The notes under the pieces are model-generated. The model saw nothing but the letters and a program-made list of their open reading frames with translations. It had not been told where the DNA came from and did no database searches. This document shows, piece after piece, positions 1 through 5,255 of a stretch of DNA of 5,558 nt (position 1 is the first letter of the stretch; each line of letters starts with the position of its first letter). Position numbers and translations under genes: made by a program. Source of the DNA: Oscillospiraceae bacterium (GTDB taxonomy: Bacteria; Bacillota; Clostridia; Oscillospirales; Acutalibacteraceae); the NCBI GenBank assembly GCA_009779455.1, contig WREG01000143.1, positions 1 through 5,558 of the forward strand. Reading direction: 5' to 3'.

Positions 1-539
1 GCGTGGAAACGGCGGTCGGCGGGGTCTTTATACTGCGATTCACATAATGAGCAAAGCCGAAAAACGCCCATTGACGTGTTTTCGCGGTCATAAGGGGCGC
101 AGCGCATAATGGAAAACCGGGGGCCGCACCGGGTACAGCTGATAAACGGGTTTTCACGGCGCGGGTCGCCGGGGGCAAAAAGCTCCTTTACGCAATCATC
201 GCAAACCGCGATGTCAGGGGCAGGCATAACCGGCCCTTCCCCGTCCCCGCCGCTTGGCTCTATTGTAAAATCATGGCAAACATAGGCGTTGCCCGCAAGC
301 GGCTCTGATTTTTGACGGATACTGTTTATAACGCTGCCTTCCGGCTTCCGCTTTTCCAAATCACAGACAAAACGAAACATATCCTCCGCCGTGCCGACAG
401 CTTCAATAGCCACATGGCCGAGCGCGTTACGCACCGCGCCGCGGATATTATGTTCTTTCGCAAGCCGCGCAACGAAAGGCCGGAACCCGACGCCCTGAAC
501 TATACCATATATATAAATTTTGTTTTTTAACAATATCAT
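1..539 (-). CDS. hypF: Carbamoyltransferase HypF, N-terminal part (runs off left edge)
   Basis: HypF uses carbamoyl phosphate and ATP to carbamoylate the C-terminal cysteine of HypE, the first step in making the CN ligands of the [NiFe] active-site iron; it is cytoplasmic. I translated the minus strand from 539: 179 complete codons, open to the window edge. Residues 8-94 form an acylphosphatase domain, with the VQGVGFRPF motif at 14-22 (catalytic Arg20) and the partner Asn38. Residues 113-166 carry the zinc-finger cysteines in HypF spacing: C113-X2-C116-X18-C135-X2-C138-X24-C163-X2-C166. Typical HypF strings are present (CGPRFSI, PYDRENTSM, DRRFH). The YrdC-like and carbamoyltransferase domains lie outside; full HypF is usually about 750 aa. 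The ATG overlaps the hypB stop as ATGA, behind AAGGG, which suggests translational coupling. The family call is very secure; whether the missing part is intact cannot be seen. Confidence 0.95.
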   Translation of the reverse strand, partial: MILLKNKIYIYGIVQGVGFRPFVARLAKEHNIRGAVRNALGHVAIEAVGTAEDMFRFVCDLEKRKPEGSVINSIRQKSEPLAGNAYVCHDFTIEPSGGDGEGPVMPAPDIAVCDDCVKELFAPGDPRRENPFISCTRCGPRFSIMRCAPYDRENTSMGVFRLCSLCESQYKDPADRRFH

Positions 540-1183
540 AAAACCCTTGCGAGGCATTCGCATACCCCGTCAAACCCGGCCCCGTTTTTGGCCGACACCT
601 CAAACACAGGCGCGTCCGCGTTCAGCGCCCTGACGCCCCTCATAAAATAATCCATATCAAAATCGACATATGGCAGAAGGTCGGCTTTGTTAAGTATAAT
701 AATCCCGGCTTTTTCGAATGCCAGCGGGTATTTATAGGGCTTGTCGGCACCTTCCGTCACGGTGACTATAAGCATTTTCAGGCTTTCGCCGATGTTGGAC
801 TCGGCGGGGCATACAAGATTGCCTATATTTTCTATAAACAATATCCCGCTCCCGTCAAGGGGCATTTCATTAACGGTATTTTGTATCTGGACGCTGTCAA
901 GATGGCATTCCCCGCCCGTGTTTATCTGAACGGCCTCAATACCCAGCGCTTTAAGCCTGTCCGTGTCGATGTTCGACTGGATATCCCCCTCTATAACATA
1001 ACATCTAACCCCTTTTAGCCCTTCAATTATATGTAAAAGGCAGGATGTTTTGCCCGCGCCTGGCGCGCCGATGACATTAACCGCTAATACGCCTTTCCCC
1101 CGCAGTTTTTCCCGCGTCCCGGCCGCGATTTTGCCGATTTCCTCGTTAATATCGGCCATGATTTTGATGTCTTTGGTGTCCAT
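536..1183 (-). CDS. hypB: Hydrogenase nickel-incorporation GTPase HypB
   Basis: HypB is a cytoplasmic SIMIBI-class GTPase that works with HypA to insert nickel into the [NiFe] hydrogenase large-subunit precursor. Numbering from the preferred start (215 aa): Walker A GAPGAGKTS at 39-47, EGD at 65-67, the G-domain metal-site residues Cys93-His94 (in GGECHLD) and Cys125 (in NLVCP), the IENIGNLVCP stretch at 117-126, TEGADKP at 143-149, and the NKAD guanine-specificity motif at 165-168. An N-terminal high-affinity nickel site (CXXCGC or His-rich tract) is absent, as in many family members, so only the G-domain metal site is expected. An ATG six codons upstream (1201) is in frame. I prefer 1183 because AGGAGA at 1193-1198 sits 9 nt before it, while the upstream ATG has no Shine-Dalgarno site and its first codons are that site. 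It is 27 nt downstream of hypA and overlaps hypF. Confidence 0.96.
   Translation of the reverse strand: MDTKDIKIMADINEEIGKIAAGTREKLRGKGVLAVNVIGAPGAGKTSCLLHIIEGLKGVRCYVIEGDIQSNIDTDRLKALGIEAVQINTGGECHLDSVQIQNTVNEMPLDGSGILFIENIGNLVCPAESNIGESLKMLIVTVTEGADKPYKYPLAFEKAGIIILNKADLLPYVDFDMDYFMRGVRALNADAPVFEVSAKNGAGFDGVCECLARVL
544..548 (-). promoter_or_regulatory. Shine-Dalgarno site for hypF inside hypB
   Basis: AAGGG lies within the last codons of hypB, 4 nt before the hypF ATG at 539-537. The spacing is short. Together with the ATGA stop/start overlap it points to coupled (re-initiating) translation rather than independent entry. This is inferred from position only. Confidence 0.5.
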
Positions 1184-1192
1184 GTAATTTTT

Positions 1193-1198
1193 TCTCCT
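1193..1198 (-). promoter_or_regulatory. Shine-Dalgarno site that decides the hypB start
   Basis: On the minus strand AGGAGA ends 9 nt before the ATG at 1183-1181. The longer reading starting at 1201 would place this ribosome-binding sequence inside the coding region as codons 2-3, with only AT-rich sequence ahead of it. The 215-aa start is therefore favoured. Confidence 0.7.
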
Positions 1199-1210
1199 CA
1201 TATGTTAAAT

Positions 1211-1564
1211 TTATAATGCATTATCAAAAAGCTCCACCCGCTCCACATAGCACTCGTTCCCAACGTCCGTCGGGCTGCCGAGCGCGCCGCAGACGGGGCA
1301 TTCGAACGAAAAGCGCGGCCTTATAAAATTTTTGCCGCAGGAAGGACACCGCATTTCGGCTTTTACGGCCCGCACTTTTAATACGGCTCCCTCCGAAGGT
1401 GTCCCCTTCGCTATCATGTCAAAGTACATCTGCACCGACTCGGGGATTATACAGGTGTTCTCGCCTATGACCAAAAAAGCGGTTTTTACCCGTTCCGCGC
1501 GGTGTTCGGCAGCGGCGCCGTTTATGATTTTTACGATTCGTTTTGTAACCGAATATTCATGCAT
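1211..1564 (-). CDS. hypA: Hydrogenase/urease nickel metallochaperone HypA
   Basis: HypA is a small cytoplasmic nickel chaperone that partners HypB in hydrogenase maturation. The 117-aa product has the family's usual length and begins with the nickel-binding MHE start (His2, Glu3), followed by YSVTKRIVKII, the counterpart of the common MSLA-type helix. The structural zinc site is complete: Cys73-X2-Cys76 and Cys89-X2-Cys92. Requirement for an N-terminal Met-His-Glu fixes the start at 1564. A second ATG at 1560 is out of frame. No Shine-Dalgarno sequence precedes the start. Instead a near-consensus promoter abuts it, with a predicted +1 on the A of the ATG, so leaderless translation is plausible. 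First gene of the hypA-hypB-hypF unit, transcribed away from the membrane-subunit operon. Confidence 0.96.
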   Translation of the reverse strand: MHEYSVTKRIVKIINGAAAEHRAERVKTAFLVIGENTCIIPESVQMYFDMIAKGTPSEGAVLKVRAVKAEMRCPSCGKNFIRPRFSFECPVCGALGSPTDVGNECYVERVELFDNAL

Positions 1565-1570
1565 TTATCT

Positions 1571-1599
1571 ATTATATACGGAAGCCGCGTATATTTCAA
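1571..1599 (-). promoter_or_regulatory. Sigma-A promoter for hypA (possibly leaderless)
   Basis: On the minus strand, TTGAAA (1599-1594) and TATAAT (1576-1571) are separated by exactly 17 bp. This is one mismatch from the consensus at the -35 and a perfect -10. Counting -10 as positions -12 to -7 puts +1 at 1564, the first base of the hypA ATG. The promoter is predicted from sequence; the transcription start has not been measured. Confidence 0.7.
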
Positions 1600-1607
1600 G
1601 GGGCAAA

Positions 1608-1644
1608 GTTTGAAAAATTTTAAATATCAGATTGTTTTTCAAAC
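1608..1644. repeat. Perfect 10-bp inverted repeat in divergent control region
   Basis: GTTTGAAAAA at 1608-1617 is matched exactly by TTTTTCAAAC at 1635-1644, with a 17-bp AT-rich spacer. The centre (1626) lies about 62 bp upstream of the predicted hypA transcription start and about 122 bp upstream of that of the membrane operon. It could be an operator, or a cruciform-prone AT-rich sequence. It does not match the FNR, CRP, Rex, Fur or NikR consensus as I know them. Confidence 0.5.
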
Positions 1645-1665
1645 GGGGTGTTTTACGTAATCTAT

Positions 1666-1694
1666 AACAATAATCTGTGGTATTCAACAATAAT
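1666..1694 (+). repeat. Direct repeat AACAATAAT, two copies 20 bp apart
   Basis: AACAATAAT occurs at 1666-1674 and 1686-1694, start-to-start 20 bp, close to two DNA helical turns. Both copies lie just upstream of the -35 of the membrane-operon promoter. This could be a tandem regulator site, or chance in AT-rich DNA. Confidence 0.35.
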
Positions 1695-1712
1695 TTATTA
1701 TTATTTTTGCTA

Positions 1713-1741
1713 TTGACATTAAAAAACATATGATTTATAAT
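1713..1741 (+). promoter_or_regulatory. Consensus sigma-A promoter for the membrane-subunit operon
   Basis: TTGACA (1713-1718), a 17-bp spacer and TATAAT (1736-1741) form an exact match to the housekeeping consensus. The 25 bp upstream are almost pure A/T (about 1686-1708), resembling an UP element that contacts the RNA polymerase alpha subunit. Predicted start near 1748, giving a leader of about 30 nt. AGGG at 1765-1768 is the likely ribosome-binding site, 9 nt before the ATG at 1778. Confidence 0.85.
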
Positions 1742-1777
1742 AACTATTGATTTTGCATTAGGTTAGGGTTACTATAA

Positions 1778-3208
1778 ATGACGGATACTTTTCTATTGCT
1801 GCTGACAATATTTGCACCGCTGTCGGGCGCGTTTCTCTTGCCCTTGGCAGGCCGCGCATCTTCAAGGCTCAGGGGTGCGCTGGCCTTTATTTTTGTCTTG
1901 ATCCCTTTCGCGCTGTCGGCGGTTATGCTGCCCGCCGCGCTTTCGGGGAACCCCCCGTCCATGAAAACATCTCTCCCGTTCGGCCTTAGCTTCGGTTTTA
2001 TGGCGGACGGGCTTGCCGTGTTTATGGCCCTCGTCTCGTCCTTCCTCGGCATGGTCATTGTGATTTACTCTTACGGCTATATCTCGCACTCGGAAAACCA
2101 AAGCGAATATTATATGTTTGTGGTAATGTTTATCGGCGCGATGATGGGCATAACACTCACTACCGACCTTATTTTCTTATATATATTCTGGGAAATTTCG
2201 GCCGTGTGCTGCTGGCGCCTGATCGGCTTTTTCCGGGAAAAAGAATTCGTGCGCCGCGCCGACAAGGCGTTCCTTATAACAGGCGGGGGCGCCCTTTTGA
2301 TGCTCGGCGGCTTTCTGACGGTTTACCAGCAGTACGGGACGACGGACCTCACGGTTCTAAAAGGGCGCGAAATTTCGAGCGTTGCGGTAACTCTTATACT
2401 TTTCGGCATTTTATCAAAATCCGCTACCCTGCCGTTTCATTCGTGGATTGCGGACGCGGGCGTAGCGCCTTCGCCCGTCACGGCCCTGCTGCACGCGGCT
2501 GTGCTTGTGAAAATAGGCGTCTATGTGTTTACAAGGCTGTTTGCCGTCAACTTCTCAATGGCTGAAATATGGCATACTGCCGTCCCCGTGATAGCCGCCG
2601 TAAGCGCGTTGCTGTCCGCCGGGGCGGCGCTCCGTGAAAACGACATCAAACGCATTATAGCATATTCCACGGTCAGCCAGATAGGTTTTATTTTGCTCGG
2701 GCTGTCGGTGGGCGGAGAACTCGCGCTTGCCGGGGGTCTGCTCTATATTATGATGCACGCCATATCCAAAGCCGGGCTGTTTTTATGCGCTGGGATCGTT
2801 GAACACAGCTGCCACACAAAGGATATACGCGAAATGGGCGGGCTGGCGAAAACCATGCCCTTTACCGCGGCGGCTTTTTTCCTGTGCGCGTTTTCGGTCA
2901 TGGGAGTGCCGCCTTTCGGGGGCTTTTTCAGCAAATATATGGTGGTAAACGGCGCGGTGGAAGCGGGCAGCCCGTGGATTGCCGCCGTATTCCTGTTCGC
3001 CGCCGTGATGACGATACTTTACCTCCTGCGCGTTTTCGCGAAGGTTTTCCTCGGGAACCCGCGAAAAGAGCTTAAACCCAAAGAAGGAAGCCGCGTCATG
3101 GTCGGCTCTGTAGTATTTTTAGCCGCGCTCTCAATAATCAGCGGGTTGGTTATTTATTATCCTGCGGAGTTTGTGCAGCAGATTGTAGGTCAAATAATGC
3201 AGAAATAA
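1778..3208 (+). CDS. Antiporter-like membrane subunit of a group 4 hydrogenase / complex-I-type enzyme (NuoL/M/N family, 476 aa)
   Basis: Integral membrane subunit expected to conduct H+ or Na+ for a complex-I-related enzyme. It is almost entirely hydrophobic, with roughly 14 membrane helices, the size of NuoN/MrpD-type subunits. Residues 73-102 match the N-terminal Proton_antipo_N pattern (MADGLAVF, YSYGYI). About 125-415 is the Proton_antipo_M core. Key residues by motif comparison: Glu139 in FWEISAVCCW (TM5 glutamate), Lys214 in SKSATLPFHSW (TM7), His239 and Lys245 in LLHAAVLVKIG (TM8), Lys331 in HAISKAGLF, and Lys386 in GGFFSKYMV (TM12 lysine). IKRIIAYSTVSQIGF at 290-304 is a family signature. 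It lacks the long C-terminal lateral helix of NuoL. The ATG start follows a consensus promoter. The last codons and stop lie inside the left arm of a 205-bp inverted-repeat element, so the original C-terminus may have differed. Ion specificity and exact complex are inferred; MrpA/D-type antiporters are the alternative. Confidence 0.93.
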   Translation: MTDTFLLLLTIFAPLSGAFLLPLAGRASSRLRGALAFIFVLIPFALSAVMLPAALSGNPPSMKTSLPFGLSFGFMADGLAVFMALVSSFLGMVIVIYSYGYISHSENQSEYYMFVVMFIGAMMGITLTTDLIFLYIFWEISAVCCWRLIGFFREKEFVRRADKAFLITGGGALLMLGGFLTVYQQYGTTDLTVLKGREISSVAVTLILFGILSKSATLPFHSWIADAGVAPSPVTALLHAAVLVKIGVYVFTRLFAVNFSMAEIWHTAVPVIAAVSALLSAGAALRENDIKRIIAYSTVSQIGFILLGLSVGGELALAGGLLYIMMHAISKAGLFLCAGIVEHSCHTKDIREMGGLAKTMPFTAAAFFLCAFSVMGVPPFGGFFSKYMVVNGAVEAGSPWIAAVFLFAAVMTILYLLRVFAKVFLGNPRKELKPKEGSRVMVGSVVFLAALSIISGLVIYYPAEFVQQIVGQIMQK

Positions 3209-3226
3209 CAATGAAGAATGCAGGAA
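3196..3226 (+). repeat. Degenerate 7-bp repeats, left arm
   Basis: From 3197 the arm divides into heptamers ATGCAGA, AATAACA, ATGAAGA and ATGCAGG, so the ATGCAGA-like unit recurs in register at 0, 14 and 21 bp. The first heptamers overlap the final codons and TAA of the upstream gene. Confidence 0.5.
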
Positions 3227-3368
3227 TATTGTCGAGTAGGCAGAGTTATCTTTTCTTAATTTTACCGCCCGATTAAATTATATAGGTTCTATAATCAAAA
3301 ATAAAAATTTATATCATTTTATATTACGCGACGCAAAATTAAAAAATAAGCAAAACTATAACGCGAAT

Positions 3369-3398
3369 TTCTGCATTCTGCATTATTATTTCTGCATT
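3369..3398 (-). repeat. Degenerate 7-bp repeats, right arm
   Basis: TTCTGCATT occurs three times, at 3369-3377, 3376-3384 and 3390-3398, i.e. at offsets of 7 and 14 bp. This mirrors the left arm on the opposite strand and supports a shared heptamer-based origin of both ends. Confidence 0.55.
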
Positions 3399-3403
3399 AA
3401 AAC

Positions 3404-3410
3404 AAGGTGG
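3404..3410 (+). promoter_or_regulatory. Shine-Dalgarno site supporting a TTG start
   Basis: AAGGTGG at 3404-3410 lies 6 nt before TTG at 3417. No in-frame ATG lies close by before residue 9 of the protein, and the hydrophobic N-terminus begins immediately after the TTG. The rare TTG start is therefore well supported. The site begins only 5 bp beyond the right end of the inverted-repeat element. Confidence 0.75.
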
Positions 3411-3416
3411 TTTAAT

Positions 3417-5240
3417 TTGAAAGAGACGCTCCTATTGTATATGATCTTGTTCCCGGCGGCATTCGGCGCGCTGGCTTTCATTCTTCCGTCAAAATCGCGG
3501 AAGAGGGGCTTGCCTGCGGCTCTTTTGCTGGGCAACGCCGTCAATCTCGGCCTCAATATTTACGCTTACGGGCAGGAATCGGCATTCAGCCGCTCATGGG
3601 GCGGTTTCGGGATCGATTTTTCGCTTCGGCTCTATAATTTCAGCGGGTTTATATTGATTTGCGCCGCCGCGCTTTCGTTTTTCGTCGCGTTTTACACCGT
3701 TTCTTTATCTAAAGACAAGGATTATAACAGGTTTTTATATACGGGAATGCTGTTTACCTCCGCTTTGGTCAACGGGGCGGTGCTGGCCGACAATCTCGTT
3801 GTAATGCTGTTTTTCTGGGAAGCGATCCTCGCGACAATGTTCATTATGATAATGGCGGGGGGCAAAAAATCTTATAAAACCTCCGTAAAAGCCGTGATCA
3901 TTGCCGGTATAACAGACCTTTGCATGATGATGGGCATCGGCCTTACGGGATATCTGGCGAAAACCCTCGATATGCAGCAGATTCATCTGCCTTTGAATTC
4001 CTGGGGGCTTGCGGCCTTTATATTGCTTACGGTAGGCGCGGTATCCAAAGCGGGTTCCATGCCGTTCCATACATGGATACCGGACGCGGCGGACGACGCC
4101 CCGACGCCTTTTATGCCGTTTATGCCCGGCTGCCTGGAAAAGCTTTTGGGAATTTACCTGCTTTCGCGGATATGCATGGACCTGTTCGAATTCGAACACG
4201 GCTCCCCCATGAGCTATGCCCTGATGACGCTCGGCGTCTGCACTATTCTGTTCGCGGTCATGATGGCGCTTATCCAGCGCGATTTCAAGCGGCTGCTTTC
4301 ATACCACGCTGTCAGCCAGGTGGGGTATATGATATTGGGTGTCGGAACGGGGCTGCCCGTCGGCATAGTCGGCGCGGTTTTCCATATGCTCAATAACGCC
4401 GTATATAAATGCTGCCTTTTCCTGACCGCCGGGGCGGTGGAGAAACAGACGGGAACCACAAATTTGAACAAACTCGGCGGCCTCGGGAAAAAAATGCCCG
4501 TTACAATGATATGCTTCCTGGTATCGGCGGCTTCCATCGCCGGGTTCCCCATGACAAACGGGTTCTTCTCAAAAGAACTGATTTTTGACGGCGCTATCGA
4601 AAGCGGCATTATTTTCTATATAATAGCGGCAATAGGCGCGTTTTTTACCCCGATATCTTTCCTGAAGCTCGGACACGCCGCATTTTTCGGGAAACCTACC
4701 AAAAAGACAGAAAAAGTGAAAGAAGCGCCGTGGCCCATGCTGGCTCCAATGCTCGCCATGTCCGTTTTCTGCCTTGCCCTCGGTTTCGGCAATTCTTTTG
4801 TGATAAACCGTGTTTTGCAGCCCGTGCTGCACATAGAGGAGCATATTACGGGGCATACCAACTGGCTTCTCGTGGGCATTTCGGCGGGATTGCTGCTGCT
4901 GGCCGCGCTTGATCATTTCAGAGGGTTCAAAAAAACCGGGAAAGGCATTGAATCCGCCGACCATTACCACCACGCGCCCGTTTTGCGGACGGTATACAAC
5001 ATGGCCGAGAAGAAATATTTCGACCCGTATGAAGTGTCAACAGGGCTTATTAAAAATTACGGGAATATTTCCCTGAAAATCAACGACGGCATCAGCTGGT
5101 TTTATGACGTGTTTATAGTCGGCGCTGTGGAAAAGCTGTCAGGCCTGTTAAAACGGGCTCATAACGGCAACCAGGCAAGGTATGTGATTTGGATATTGGG
5201 CGGGGTCGTTGTTATCGCGTTGCTATTCTTAATTAAATAA
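3417..5240 (+). CDS. NuoL-like antiporter subunit with C-terminal lateral-helix extension (607 aa)
   Basis: Second ion-translocating membrane subunit of the same putative complex; size and layout fit NuoL/EchA-like proteins. The family core spans about 65-425. Proton-path residues by motif: Glu135 in FFWEAILATMF (TM5), Lys211 in VSKAGSMPFHTW (TM7), Lys242 in LEKLLGIYLLSR (TM8), Lys331 in AVYKCCLFLTAG and Lys386 in NGFFSKELIF (TM12). FKRLLSYHAVSQVGY at 290-304 is the family signature. In TM8 the usual LLHA-type sequence is replaced by a proline-rich FMPFMPGC, which seems typical of the Ech/Hyf-like branch. After a membrane helix around 483-499 comes a charged, amphipathic stretch (about 510-585, with a DHYHH cluster at 515-519 and YFDPYE at 534-539), then a final helix at 589-606. 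This matches NuoL's lateral helix plus anchor. It starts at TTG behind AAGGTGG; 15 nt precede the next gene. Catalytic partners are outside the window. Confidence 0.93.
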   Translation: MKETLLLYMILFPAAFGALAFILPSKSRKRGLPAALLLGNAVNLGLNIYAYGQESAFSRSWGGFGIDFSLRLYNFSGFILICAAALSFFVAFYTVSLSKDKDYNRFLYTGMLFTSALVNGAVLADNLVVMLFFWEAILATMFIMIMAGGKKSYKTSVKAVIIAGITDLCMMMGIGLTGYLAKTLDMQQIHLPLNSWGLAAFILLTVGAVSKAGSMPFHTWIPDAADDAPTPFMPFMPGCLEKLLGIYLLSRICMDLFEFEHGSPMSYALMTLGVCTILFAVMMALIQRDFKRLLSYHAVSQVGYMILGVGTGLPVGIVGAVFHMLNNAVYKCCLFLTAGAVEKQTGTTNLNKLGGLGKKMPVTMICFLVSAASIAGFPMTNGFFSKELIFDGAIESGIIFYIIAAIGAFFTPISFLKLGHAAFFGKPTKKTEKVKEAPWPMLAPMLAMSVFCLALGFGNSFVINRVLQPVLHIEEHITGHTNWLLVGISAGLLLLAALDHFRGFKKTGKGIESADHYHHAPVLRTVYNMAEKKYFDPYEVSTGLIKNYGNISLKINDGISWFYDVFIVGAVEKLSGLLKRAHNGNQARYVIWILGGVVVIALLFLIK

Positions 5241-5241
5241 A

Positions 5242-5248
5242 AGGGAGA
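5242..5248 (+). promoter_or_regulatory. Shine-Dalgarno site supporting a GTG start
   Basis: AGGGAGA at 5242-5248 stands 7 nt before GTG at 5256 and directly after the upstream stop codon at 5238-5240. It fixes the start of the third membrane gene, which has no in-frame ATG in the visible part. Confidence 0.75.
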
Positions 5249-5255
5249 TACGAAA

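Larger units (their letters stand above)
3195..3399. mobile_element. Candidate MITE-like element with 33-bp terminal inverted repeats
   Basis: The left arm 3195-3227 and right arm 3367-3399 are inverted copies pairing at 30 of 33 positions; mismatches are at 3209/3385, 3214/3380 and 3224/3370. The outermost 14 bp are perfect (left taatgcagaaataa). The interior is about 140 bp, very AT-rich, with no ORF. A further inner pair, ttaatttt at 3256-3263 and aaaattaa at 3335-3342, suggests the symmetry once ran deeper. The ends read TA...TA, as expected for a TA target duplication of IS630/mariner-type miniature elements, but this is not provable because the symmetry itself creates it. It carries no transposase, so mobility would be in trans. 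It ends 17 nt before the next gene and supplies the stop codon of the preceding one. An alternative is a host-evolved intercistronic RNA structure. Confidence 0.55.

Noticed and set aside
312..530. Plus-strand ORF of 72 aa
   Set aside because: Antisense shadow of hypF, whose minus-strand frame has clear acylphosphatase and zinc-finger motifs here.
1184..1201. Upstream ATG at 1201 as the hypB start
   Set aside because: It has no Shine-Dalgarno site, and its first codons themselves form the AGGAGA site for the ATG at 1183.
1653..1660. TTACGTAA 8-bp palindrome in the divergent region
   Set aside because: Perfect but short, with no known matching bacterial regulator and no repeat nearby, so chance is a sufficient explanation.
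1744..2058. Minus-strand ORF of 104 aa over the operon promoter leader and the first membrane gene
   Set aside because: Lies opposite a well-supported membrane protein frame; composition is shadow-like and no ribosome-binding site or family motif is seen.
3209..3270. Rho-independent terminator after the first membrane gene
   Set aside because: No GC-rich hairpin followed by a T run is present; the only strong symmetry is the long-range arm pair with a roughly 140-nt loop.
3280..3293. Small palindrome TATAG-GTT-CTATA
   Set aside because: Five-bp AT-rich arms are too weak for a terminator or convincing operator.
3290..3295. TATAAT in the spacer as a promoter for the second membrane gene
   Set aside because: The sequence 16-18 bp upstream (around 3266-3273, GC-rich) has no resemblance to a -35 box, and TATAAT-like strings are common in such AT-rich DNA. 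An element-borne promoter is not excluded.
3735..4199. Long minus-strand ORF (154 aa), and the overlapping plus-strand ORF 3920-4396
   Set aside because: Both sit in other frames of the NuoL-like gene, are rich in Arg/His/Gly as expected for frame shadows of GC-rich coding DNA, and show no recognisable domain.
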